From positions 372,001-436,000 of the forward strand of contig BPQB01000013.1 of NCBI GenBank assembly GCA_019973155.2: 64,000 nucleotides of DNA, in the 5' to 3' direction. Shown here in pieces: positions 42,414 to 52,064 of the stretch. Position 1 is the stretch's first letter. Every line of letters begins with the position of its first letter. This DNA comes from Phanerochaete sordida. Lineage: Eukaryota > Basidiomycota > Agaricomycetes > Polyporales > Phanerochaetaceae. The notes below the pieces were generated by a model, which worked only from the letters and a program-made list of their open reading frames with translations, searched no databases and was not told where the DNA came from. Both the position numbers and the translations under genes were made by a program.

Positions 42414-43419
42414 ACGCGCTCGCCGCACCCCTTGTTCTCCCTTTACAACGAACGCTCCTGTGCGCATCTCACTCCTGAAGCGTCTTGATACTCCCTTTAC
42501 CCCTTATTGGATGTGTATTCTACTGCCGGGCTGTAATTTTTAGCTCTGTCTGCCTGTTGTACCTACCGTCTTGCAACACACGATGCTTCCTCATCTCACA
42601 GAGTCGTACGACCCTCTCACCGTGCTCGATCCGGTCATTCCAGGCCGTCTGGGTGTGGTATCCCTACGAAACGTTTCACTATCTGAGTGTACCCCTAACT
42701 CTGCATGCCTTCGCATGTGTGCTCTATATAGCTCACTAGAAATAAACAGCTGCAGCGGCGGACATTGCACGCCACGAGGCAGCCGCGCGTACAGAACACT
42801 CACAACGCGACCGGCCTTTGCCCACTCAACTTGAGCTTGTTCGCTCGGATGTCCGTGCTGGGCGGTGCCAGCCCGATTCTCATTGGCTCAAGAAACATGC
42901 CGCGAGGATTTCAGACGAGAGTGGCTGCTGTGCCCGATACGCGCTGACAGCGAAGAGTCGCGCGCGGAGGCGACGTGCACGCGACCGCGTCTCGACGTTC
43001 TTGGCGCGACTGTGGCGGTCTCTTGGCACCCCCAGATCGTGAACTCGGACTGGTTCACCACGCTCTTCCACTTTAGACAATCTGCGCGATGCGTCTCGCG
43101 AAGAAACCGTTAGGAAGGCATTTTCGGACGAGCACAAGACTCCCAACACGCGTAGATCCCAATCCCTCTCTAAAACCCAAGCCGGCCGTCGGTCCGCCAT
43201 GCACAGCTCACTCTGCAAGAATCGCAATAGGTTTGGGAGGCACGCGTCTTCCTGCAGGCAGTGCAGGTCATACTTCCGCGGGGCGTGCACTGCGAAGCAA
43301 TATATTATAAGGTATGCTCGTCGATGAAGTCGGCGGTCGCTATTATACCATGGATATCTACGCTGTACTGTCAGCTCTGGGGAAAGAATGATCAGAGTAC
43401 ATCATCGTACCTGGCGTTT
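42414..43419. other. One-kilobase region without a supported gene
   Basis: AT-richer start (3' flank of the MARVEL-like gene), then several open frames on both strands at 42765-43310. None gives a domain, signal or convincing splice chain. The minus-strand frame 42880-43290 is the longest but is Arg-rich and featureless. Confidence 0.4.
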
Positions 43420-44857
43420 TTACCGGCTTCCTAGGAACCTCGAAAGCGTCCGGCTCAGCCTATTGAATCTTCTGTCCGGGGACCGCGTTTCGTCGCCATG
43501 CCCATTCGGAGAAGGACCAGAATACGACGGTGGAGACACGGCCGCTTGCGTTGAACATGACGGCATCCCTGCTTCGAGAGCGTCATACTCTGGCGGCGGA
43601 GGCAGCGCCGTCGTGCTGCCCGATTTGAGATCCTGGGGCTTAGCAGACTCTAGTCCGTGGAGCCCTTCTTCGACGCTTTCAGTGCCCCTTGTATCCGTCA
43701 ATACCAGCGTGCGAGTCGCGTCGCGCTGCTGCGCGTCCTTGAACGCCTCCTCAAATTCTACAGTGACTGGGAGCGCGAATATCAATCAGTCCTGCACGAG
43801 AATCGTTGGGGAAGCGGCGTACGCTGCGCATCCGCCAACCGCAGGCAATACACCCCTCCTAGCGCGCCGTTCCCCCGAGTGCCAGCCGCGACGCGCCAGC
43901 TCCTCGCGCATCCCCTGGCACCGCGAGCAAGGGGACCCACACACGCCGCGACTGCCGCCACCGTCAGCCTGAGCCGCGCCTGAGCAACCCTACGCGCGGC
44001 GCACCATGCAGGATGGCGCACGTCCTGCCCGTGCGCCCGTGCACTACGACGAGGCGCACCTCGCCCGTCTGCGGGTGCTGCATGAACGCCACGGTGCAGC
44101 GCCCGCGCGGCCGCCAGCGCTGTGCGGCCTCCGGGAGCACGAAGAGCTTGCCCTCCCTGCTGGCGCGTGAGCATGAGGGACCGGCGAGGAGGGACGAGCG
44201 CGTACGTGCTGTAGATCGTCGACAGGTGTGCGGTACACAGCGCGCGTGCGTTCTTGTACGCGGCTTCGAGCTCCTGCGCGACTGCAGAGGCGTCAGCCCC
44301 AGATCCGCCGAACGCAAGGGCAAGACCTCACGTTTTGGCGACGGACACCGGAAGCAGTACACCACATGCTGCGCGCGCGCGCGGTCCTTCCCGTCGCCGT
44401 CGGCGCGCACGTCCCAGACGCGGCTGCGGCTGCAGGCGTTGTGTGCTCGCATGTTCTTGATGGCGGACACTGCGCGACGCTATCAGCAGATTCGGCGCAG
44501 GATCGCAGGCGGGGGCACAGACGGGGGTGCTCGACGTGGCGCATTTTCGTGCGTCTGTACGTGACGACGACGTGGATCGCCCGCGAGGATTTGTTCTGCG
44601 CGAGCTGGAGCCTGCAGCTGCCGAGTTCGGTCCAGCCGTCGGCTCCTTTCGTGAAGGTGAAGAACTTGCCAAGCCTGCTTCTGCAGTCAGAGATAGCGCG
44701 ACTGACGAATCGCTGATACCAACACTTCGTACAGCGTTATCTCTTCCGTCGTCCTGGAGGTAGATGGCGCATTGTCGGTTGTGCGGGGACGAGCACCGCC
44801 CTGGTGGCCGAATAGCTCCACGTAGGTCGGAAGGTCATCGTCATGCTCCGACTTCAT
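43420..44857 (-). CDS. Hypothetical protein with two PH/RanBD-like repeats and PY motifs (model uncertain)
   Basis: Start ATG 44857 (MKSEHDDDLPTYVELFGHQG). A splice at about 44680-44735 restores EITLSRLGKFFTF. Two related blocks follow: GKFFTFTKGADGWTELGSC (about 44610-44680) and GKLFVLPEAAQRWRPRGRC (about 44095-44155), each continuing with beta-strand-like sequence (AIHVVVTYRRTK; VRLVVVHGRTGRTCAILHG). The aromatic-x-W-x-x-x-G-x-C pattern resembles the N-terminal part of RanBP1/PH-like domains. The last exon (43420 to about 43775) holds VEFEEAFKDAQQRD and two PY-type motifs, LPPPPEYDAL and VSPPSYSG, ending RFLGSR. I could not resolve the exon chain between 43785 and 44290, so the last exon may belong to a separate gene. 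Confidence 0.4.
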
Positions 44858-45335
44858 CCTGTCGCTGAGAGGTTGTCAGCTGCTCCCAAGTCTCGTCCGC
44901 TAGTGCCTTTACTCACCTCATCGCCCGATGTGTAGAACTACTGCCTGTGGAGATACACCAGGTGGCGGGGGAACGAGACCACCATCCAGTGCTTTATGTC
45001 AGATACAGCCGCGCATCCGCGTGATATCGATCGTGGCTTTTCCGCGCCCGCCGGGGCAGGGGCCGTCGCATGGACCGAGGCCCCGCGCGTCCCAGCCCAG
45101 GATGAATGCCCCGCGGATCATTCATGTGTTCCTGGAGCTAGAGAGTATCGTGATAAAGACGGCTATGCACTCCGAGACATAGTCTCAAACATCTATAACC
45201 TCAATCATAAGGACAATGTCCAGGCGGTAGCAACAAGCTCTACACGAGGATATTCAGCCGGCTGCTGGCATCAGATGATCAACATTGGATACTCTCCGCG
45301 CCACGAAACGAGCGAACATACCTGATTCTACAACC
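44858..45335. other. Intergenic region
   Basis: About 480 nt between two minus-strand genes. No gene or repeat seen. Confidence 0.45.
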
Positions 45336-47578
45336 TCAGTGGAGACCGTTGGGGTCGTGCACGAAGTCCTTGTAGAACGGCTGCCACTGCGCAGCCTCGA
45401 TGTGGCTGCGCACCTCGCTCTTCTTCCACTCGACACCAGCGCAGCCCTCCTCGATGGCCTGCTCGGCGACGGCGACGGCGACCTCGAAGTTGACGTGCGG
45501 CGCAATGTGGAAGTCAGGCAGCAGCGGGAGGTCGGGGTCCTTGAGGGCGGGTGCGAGCGCAGCGAGGCGCTGCGTGCCGGCGATGATCATCCGGTCTGTC
45601 ATGCTGCGCGACTGTGTGATCATCGTGCCGAAACCGAGGCCAGGGTAAATGAGAGCATCTGGGGTGAGGCTCAGTATATGAGAGCTCTACAAGCTCGGTG
45701 CACTTACTGTTGCACTCGGCGATTCTGTGTGCATTTTATGGTCAGTATATGCATAATGGCCACAGATTACATCACTCACATGTACTCCTTGCCGTTCGGC
45801 TGGCGGCATGGGGGGAACGGGCTGCCCGTGGCCATCAAGGCTCTTCCCTCCGTCCAGTCGTTGGCAAGGCGCGGTTCGACTTCAGCAAGCCTTCCGGGGT
45901 TAGACAGAGGCATGATGACGGGCCGCTCGACGTGCTTGGCCATCTCCCGCACGACTTCCTCAGAGAACGCCCCAGTCTTAGTGGAGCATCCGATGAGAAC
46001 CGTGGGCTTGACCTTCTTCACGACCTCAAGAAGCTGGATCTCGCCGTTTCCGTCACGCTGCGCACCGTCCCACTCCCCGGCAGGACGCGCGAACTCTTCC
46101 TGTCCGGGGCCGATGTTGGAGCCGAGCGACTGGGTGATGAGGCCGTGGCGGTCGATGAGGTAGAATGCACGTGTCGCGTCTTCCTGCTTAATGTGGTCGA
46201 GGGTCACCATGCCATCGCGAATTTGACGTGCGATACCGAGGCCAGCGGAGCCCGCGCCGAAGACCACAATGCGTTGGTCGGCAAGCTTGGACTTCGTGAC
46301 GCCGACCGCGGACATGATGGCTGCGAGAGTGACTGCGCCAGTTCCCTGGCTGTATGCTACACTCAGTGCTGATACATTCCGTGGCGACTGTGACTTACAC
46401 ATCGTCGTTGAACACGGCATGCTGGTCGCGGTACTTGTCCAGCAAGCGTCTAGCATTGCCAACACCGAAATCCTCGAAGTGCAGTAGACTGTGCGGGTAG
46501 TGCTTGCGGACCAGCTGTACAAACCTGTGTGATCATCAGGCAATCTTCTTAAGCACGTAAATTAAGATCCATACTTGTCAACAAATCGGTCGTAGTCCGC
46601 ACCGCGAACACGTTTGTGGGGCCAGCCCTTGATAAGGATGAAATGTTAGCTGCGCCGACACTACATCGGAAGCTCACGTACAACGTAGAGCTCATCATTG
46701 AGCAGCTCCTCGTTGTTCGTTCCGACATCCAGGACAACCGAACGCGACATGTGAGGACTGATACCGCCGACCAGCCTGACGACCACAAATCAGCGGGTGA
46801 GCAACCGACCCCAAGGCGACTTACGTATAGAGAGCCGATTTCGCCGTCGAGATCTACAAATATCGCCCCGTTTATTATGAGAACATGAAGGAAGTCCAAT
46901 CACCTACCCCGATACCCTGAAATGAGATAAGCATTTCAAGCGCATATATGCAGCGGACATGGAACTCACCCCCACGCCCTGGTCGCCAATACCCAAGATG
47001 GCCTCCGCGTCGCTAACCACGAACAGCTGCACGTTGTGTCCGCGAGTCTGCTCGAGGAAGTCTTCCTCCATGGTGTCCTCGTTCGCATAGGTCAGGAACA
47101 TGCCCTCGCTACGCCTGAACAAATGAGAGTAGTTCGCGATGGCCTCGCCTTGCGTCGGCGTGTAGATGATGGGGACCAGTTCCTTCAGGTGTCGTTGAAT
47201 CAAGCCATAGTAGAGTACCCAGTTCTGATCCCTCAGACTCTACACATTCACAAAGTCAGTGGACAGTGTAGGCATAACCCAGCACTGTGTACGCACTTGG
47301 AGGAATGTGTTCTTCCGGATAGGCGTGTCTCGCGATTGCAGCTGGTCATACGCGCGACGACACTGCTCTTCGAGCGTGTTGACGCGATATGGCAGGCGGC
47401 CTGTGAGCCCAAAGTCCTTGCGTTCCGGGAGACTGAATGCGGTACCTGTTACGACGGGTCAAGCATGGAAGGCAGCAGGGAACTGGCGAGCCTTACTCTT
47501 ATTGAATCTCGGATGAGTGAGAATCGCCTCGCCTCGGAGCGCGACGCGTATGGCGTTGGCTGCCGCCTTGCTCGCCAT
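45336..47578 (-). CDS. NAD(P)-dependent malic enzyme
   Basis: Oxidative decarboxylation of malate to pyruvate and CO2 with NAD(P)H formation; in fungi a source of reducing power. The ATG at 47578 starts [20 protein letters not shown]. Several short introns divide it. Signature parts in order: [48 protein letters not shown] (catalytic Tyr), [43 protein letters not shown] (metal/active-site Asp pair, joined across an intron near 46350-46400), [16 protein letters not shown] (Rossmann), [42 protein letters not shown]. It ends VHDPNGLH. All catalytic regions are present; the short N-terminus has no strong mitochondrial signal, so a cytosolic form is plausible. Cofactor preference cannot be told by eye. 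Confidence 0.93.
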
Positions 47579-47627
47579 GGTCTATGGTCTATGGTCTATC
47601 GCCCGCCGTCTATCGTTTATCGTCTAG
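47576..47627. repeat. gtctatg/gtctatc tandem repeat at the malic-enzyme start
   Basis: Short direct repeats of gtctatg and gtctatc run from the start codon into the 5' leader of the malic enzyme gene: three adjacent copies and then three imperfect ones. Confidence 0.7.
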
Positions 47628-48148
47628 GCGGAGATCCACGCTCTTCTACAGTCCTCAGTCAGCGTCGGAGGCTTCGGGGGCCTGGTGACCGTCGAGGTCG
47701 GAGATATTGAAGCTTGATACCTTCCGGCCGACTTGCTGCTATATATACCGTGCGTCATTGCCGTGCGTGGGAGACACGCCCTGGAGGAGCAGCATACGCC
47801 ATCCGGCCCTTACACCGTCTTCCAGCCCTGATGCCCGCTCATGTTCCCAAGTCGTGGGCTACCTGCGCGTGCACACGCATAGCCCCGATTATTTTTGCTC
47901 GCGATGGGTCGTATCGAGGGCGAGTCCGGTGCATTCTGGATGCGTGAAGATGAAAGAACGCTTGGAAGATACGGGGCGCCTCAGCCACGGTGCCGCCTCT
48001 GGCCGGAGGCTGATTGTTATGGAGAATTCCCCCGCCTACATATACGCAGCACGCACAGCCTGGACTCTCCACAAAGCCTTTCATGACCCCGATACCCCGT
48101 CTCACGACACACTCATAGGACTCTCCAGTATACACGACAGCAAGCAGC
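47628..48148. other. Divergent promoter region
   Basis: About 520 nt between malic enzyme and the LysM gene, with a TATATATA-type element around 47741-47748. Which gene it serves is unclear. Confidence 0.4.
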
Positions 48149-48921
48149 ATGGGACGCTGGACGCAGTATGACGAGGTGCGTGCGCTCTCCAGGCGCTTTC
48201 AGCTCAAGGAGTGACGTGGTCGGTGCCCAGGACGAGTACCGCCTGCCAGAAGGGATGCAGCGCGCAGGATACGACGCAGACACTGGCAAGTACTATTTCA
48301 AGGACCGCGCTGGGAAGGTGTGGGAGGGCCCTGAAGGCGCGCAGTACGGCGAGCTCAAGCCCGGTGAGTCTTCCGGGCTATTTCAAGCATTTCCGCCTAC
48401 AGGCCGCTCATATGGCTTTGGAACCACCAGTGGGCAGCAAACCGGTAGTGCTGCATGAAACCCCTGAAGACGACGAAGATCTGGAGGCCGCTGGACGACG
48501 TCCAGACGGCTACCAGCCCCTTGCACTAGATGCTGTACGTACCACCTATCTCCTCCAGAGTGCGACGGAATTTGCTCACGGCTCTTCTTAGGGTGCCGCA
48601 TCTCGTCCTGTGCGCGGTATGAATTCCCAAGCATACCGCACTCTTTTTCCTTTCTTCATGATTGTCATCGTCGCCCTACTCCTCGTCTGGCGCCTTGTCG
48701 GCCCCCACTTCCATGACGACAGCGGTACCCCACAGGTATCCTTCTGCACTGGTAACACGACCGCGTATCGTGTTCAGGCGGGGGATACATGCTGGGACAT
48801 CTCACAAGGACACAGCTTCTCGCTGAAGCGACTCCGTGACGCGAACCAAGGTTTGGACTGCGACCGCCTGACTCCCGGAGAGATCATCTGTCTTCCTCCG
48901 AGCGACCCACAACGAAAATAG
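48149..48921 (+). CDS. Membrane-anchored LysM-domain protein
   Basis: Four exons joined in frame: MGRWTQYDE, then DEYRLPEGMQRAGYDADTG ... KVWEGPEGAQYGELKP, then VGSKPVVLHETPEDDEDLEA, then GAASRPVRGMNSQAYRTLF. A single membrane span (FFMIVIVALLLVWRLVG) follows, so the long N-terminal part should be cytosolic and the C-terminus lumenal or extracellular (type II). The C-terminal LysM carries YRVQAGDTCWDIS and PGEIICLPP, with four cysteines (SFC, DTC, LDC, IIC) as in fungal LysM domains that bind chitin or related glycans. The N-terminal YDADTGKYYFKDR-x-G block recurs in fungal LysM/CBM50 proteins. Introns: about 48176-48230, 48364-48431, 48537-48595. It lacks a signal peptide, unlike secreted LysM effectors. 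Confidence 0.8.
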
Positions 48922-49261
48922 TAGCCTGCACTCTGCGCTACTTTTCCTGGTTTTCTATCTTGCATTCATTCACGCCTGGAGCCCCACTGTAACATAGCAC
49001 ACGCCTTTCCATAGGATGTAATGACCGCTCATGACACTTTTTATATATTTGGACCTGGAATACACTGTAGAGCAATACCGCTGTGTTACGCAAACGGGTG
49101 AGCTCAAGAAGCACGAAATGTGGGGAAGCATCGAGCCCCGACGCTGCAGCCTGCAGCGCGCGCTGCGCAGCGATGTCACCTCGTGACCGTGACCCGCCAA
49201 GCGGCGGGCCGGCGCTTGTGTCCCGCACCTTTCAAGCGCAAACCACCACATTCTCTCGACC
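48922..49261. other. Intergenic region
   Basis: About 340 nt with a tttttatatattt stretch near 49038-49050 that could serve as a promoter element of the RRM gene. No gene seen. Confidence 0.4.
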
Positions 49262-50363
49262 ATGTCTGACATGTCTGCCCCGCCAATGCCTCCGCCGTCC
49301 ATGGCAGCGCCACCAGCCGCCATGGACCCTTCCCAGCCGCCACAGGGCCCTATCGCTGCTCCCGCGCCCGTCCCCGCGGTCCTCCCAGACCAGCAGCCCC
49401 AGCCCGCGGCGCCTCAGCAGGAGTCCGAGACGCTGTACATCCAGAACCTGAACGAGAAGATCAAGATTCCTGTGCTCAAGTCGAGCTTGCGCGGCCTGTT
49501 CAAGTCGTACGGCGAGGTACTGGACGTTGTCGCGCATTCGAACCTGCGCATGCGTGGGCAGGCGTTCGTGTCGTTCGAGAACGCGGAGGTCGCGAAGAAG
49601 GCATTGAAGGAGGTCCGAGGGTTCCCGTTGTACTCGAAGCCCATGGTGCGTTGGCTTGCCGTGCGATGCAATTTCCGTGCTAATTTTGTCACAGCAAATC
49701 TCATTTGCGCGGACGCGGTCCGACGCTGTCATCAAGAAGCTGGACCCCGCCAGCTTCGACGCGCACATGGAACGGCGGAAAGAACACAAAAGTATGGTCT
49801 CCTAGAGATCTATACATGCACTCCTCAAGCTAAATTTGTGTTCAGAAGAGACGAGGTACACCAACCCCATCAAGGCCAAATTCCGCCAGAAGCGCCTCGC
49901 AGCAGAGAGTGAGTGCTGGTTCCATTCGTCTGCATAATGTTCTGACGAGACTCGCAGTGGACGGTGCTGGCGCTGCGCCAGCGACAAAACGTCCGAACGT
50001 CATGATGCCCGACGAGTACCTGCCGCCAAACAAGATTCTCTTCTTGCAGAATCTGCCAGACAATGTCACAAAAGACCAGCTCATGGCGCTGTTCTCTCAG
50101 TTCGTCTTGTCCTGCTATACCTTGGCCTGCATCACTCACAATGATCTAGATATCCCAACCTGTACGAAGTTCGTCTCATCCCGAGCAAGAAGGACATCGC
50201 CTTCGTCGAATACCTGGACGAGGCGAGCGCAACTGTTGCCAAAGATGCGCTGCACAACTACAAGCTGGACGGCGAGAACAAGATCAAGGTGACGCTGGGA
50301 CTATCCTTGCAAGTTCCATTACTTACCACGATTTGCTTGCAGATTACATTCGCAAGGAAGTAA
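49262..50363 (+). CDS. U1A/U2B''-type spliceosomal RRM protein
   Basis: snRNP protein of the U1A/U2B''/SNF family, binding stem-loops of U1 or U2 snRNA in the nucleus. A Pro/Ala/Met-rich N-terminal extension (about 55 residues) precedes RRM1: LYIQNLNEKIKIPVLKSSLR (RNP2) and MRGQAFVSFENAE (RNP1), finishing after an intron in QISFARTRSDAVIKKLD. A basic linker (YTNPIKAKFRQKRLAAE) leads to RRM2 with KILFLQNLPDNVTKDQL, IPSKKDIAFVEYLDEASATV and the family-typical end IKITFARK, TAA at 50361-50363. Introns at about 49645-49693, 49793-49846, 49910-49956, 50101-50151 and 50288-50340. The N-terminal Pro-rich extension is longer than in animal U1A. U1A versus U2B'' cannot be decided by eye. Confidence 0.9.
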
Positions 50364-50699
50364 AGGATTCTGTACTCGGCCGCACCTCCTGCTATTTCTT
50401 TACGATCCCCTGGGTGTATCAATATATTATTTTCTTGTACTCATCTGTGCTGCGTTAGTTGGAGGTGTTCCTCAGCTCGTCGCAACCTTGGCGTTGAACG
50501 AGGACACATGATTGCCCGCGGGTTATGACGCAACTCGCGCACGAGCCTCCATATACATCGATCATCCCTGTCTACTCACGGTTGTTCACCAACGTTCGTG
50601 TTCTCACAGGGCGGCGTCGCCTACCCAACTCTCGCACACGACTCCCTGCTCCCCCCGAGCGCATCTCAACGGTCACCCACAACCGCACTTGCGCGCGCG
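50364..50699. other. Intergenic region
   Basis: About 340 nt, CT-rich before the next ATG. No gene seen. Confidence 0.4.
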
Positions 50700-51419
50700 A
50701 TGTCCAAGAAAGCAGAGCCCGTAGAGGAGCCCCAAGTGGACGACGACGACGCCGAGGAGAGCGACGAGTACGACGTCGAGGTAACGGGGCTCTCATATCA
50801 TAGATTGGAATCTCGATTGCTCACAAGTTCATGCTCCCTATCATGCAATATCTTGAACGCTACTCTCCGTGCACCTCTATTCTCGAACGTCTGTTGCGCC
50901 CCTATAAATACAGGAGGAAGAGGAGGAAGCTGAGGGCTTCGAACAGGACGACGAGGGTGAGGGGGAAGATGATGCTGGTCTGGTCAGTGCATATTCCATA
51001 CGCCTAGATTGCCAGTGTCGCCTGACCAACCGACGCATAGACCCAGAAGGGCGACAGCCTCACTGCGCTTTTACTTGGTGGCGATGCGGTATGTCTCAAG
51101 AAGCCTGCGGTCCCGGTGCGGCGCTGACGAGTTCTGGACGGGTTCCCGGAACTAGCCCGCGCAAGACGGGGAGGACGAAGAGGAGGACGAAGAGGACGAG
51201 GACGAGGAGTACACGCCCGCGCCCGAGATCACTGGCCCCGCGACAGAGGCCATCGCGGCCAGCCCACCTGAGCCGATTAGCCGGAAGCGCAGTCGCGACG
51301 ACGAAGACGCGAACGGCGAGGCAGACGACCTCTCTGGCGACTACGGCGAGTTCGAGGAGAACGGCGAGGCCGTGAAGAAGAAGGCGCGTGCGGCGGAGGC
51401 GGAGGCGGAGGAGGTGTGA
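50700..51419 (+). CDS. Very acidic nuclear-type protein
   Basis: Several short exons. Begins MSKKAEPVEEPQVDDDDAEE, then after introns EEEAEGFEQDDEGEGEDDAG, then TQKGDSLTALLLGGDA, and a final exon with long Glu/Asp runs (GEDEEEDEEDEDEEYTP), a basic SRKRSRDDE patch and an end KKKARAAEAEAEEV, TGA at 51417-51419. The TQKGDSLTALLLGG segment is the only non-acidic piece and may be the functional core. Composition fits a histone- or ribosome-biogenesis-associated chaperone, but this is inference from composition only. Exact exon limits are approximate. Confidence 0.6.
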
Positions 51420-52064
51420 TTTCCCCAAGCTTTCTTGCGTCTCGAAAAAGTCTTTATTCGTTATTATCGCGTACGCTGGGTCTTCTTCGTTATTTGTCTG
51501 GATTCCCCCCACCTGCAAGCTGCTTTCCATGACAGTGAATCGCAGAACACGGTCCCGCTGCAAAGCGCGTCCACCCCGACGCGCTTTGATGCGCCTTTGA
51601 GCGCCTGTCTGTAGTAGACTTCTCGGTCTCCGGAGTCGTTCCCTTTCCTCGAACTGCAACTCTCTCCTTAGGCTGCTCCTCGACCTGCATGTATTCTCGG
51701 AGGTTATCATCGTCATTATACTTACAACGACTGGCCTGATCATCTTCCGTGGCAAACCAAGGCTCCTGGTACGCGGTGATCTCGAAGCCTCTCATTTCAG
51801 CCGTTGGGTTAGGTCGAGCCGTTTCTCGACCGCATTATGTGGCGACTAACTCTGTACACATTTCTTGGAACAGTCGCTATGCTGCCACTGGCATCAAGGG
51901 ATGAGGCCTGAGGACTTGGCAGAGCTCCTCCGGGACCGACACTCCTTCATCGGTACGCTGTGCGTGACTCAGTAGCCCATCCCCCAGTCAGTTATACCAT
52001 CGCACTCTTGTCGAAATCCACCTTTCACCACCTTACTCCCGCAGAGATTCGTTGAAGATCTGCC
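51420..52064. other. Intergenic region, one weak minus-strand frame
   Basis: About 645 nt. A 101-residue minus-strand frame (51490-51795) starts with an ATG (MRGFEITAYQEPWFATEDD), is not low-complexity, and could be a small gene or an exon. No domain, partner exon or promoter element found. Otherwise it holds the promoter of the RNA-repair gene. Confidence 0.35.

Noticed and set aside
42880..43290. 136-residue minus-strand frame
   Set aside because: Arg-rich with no recognisable domain; other frames are equally open in this stretch.
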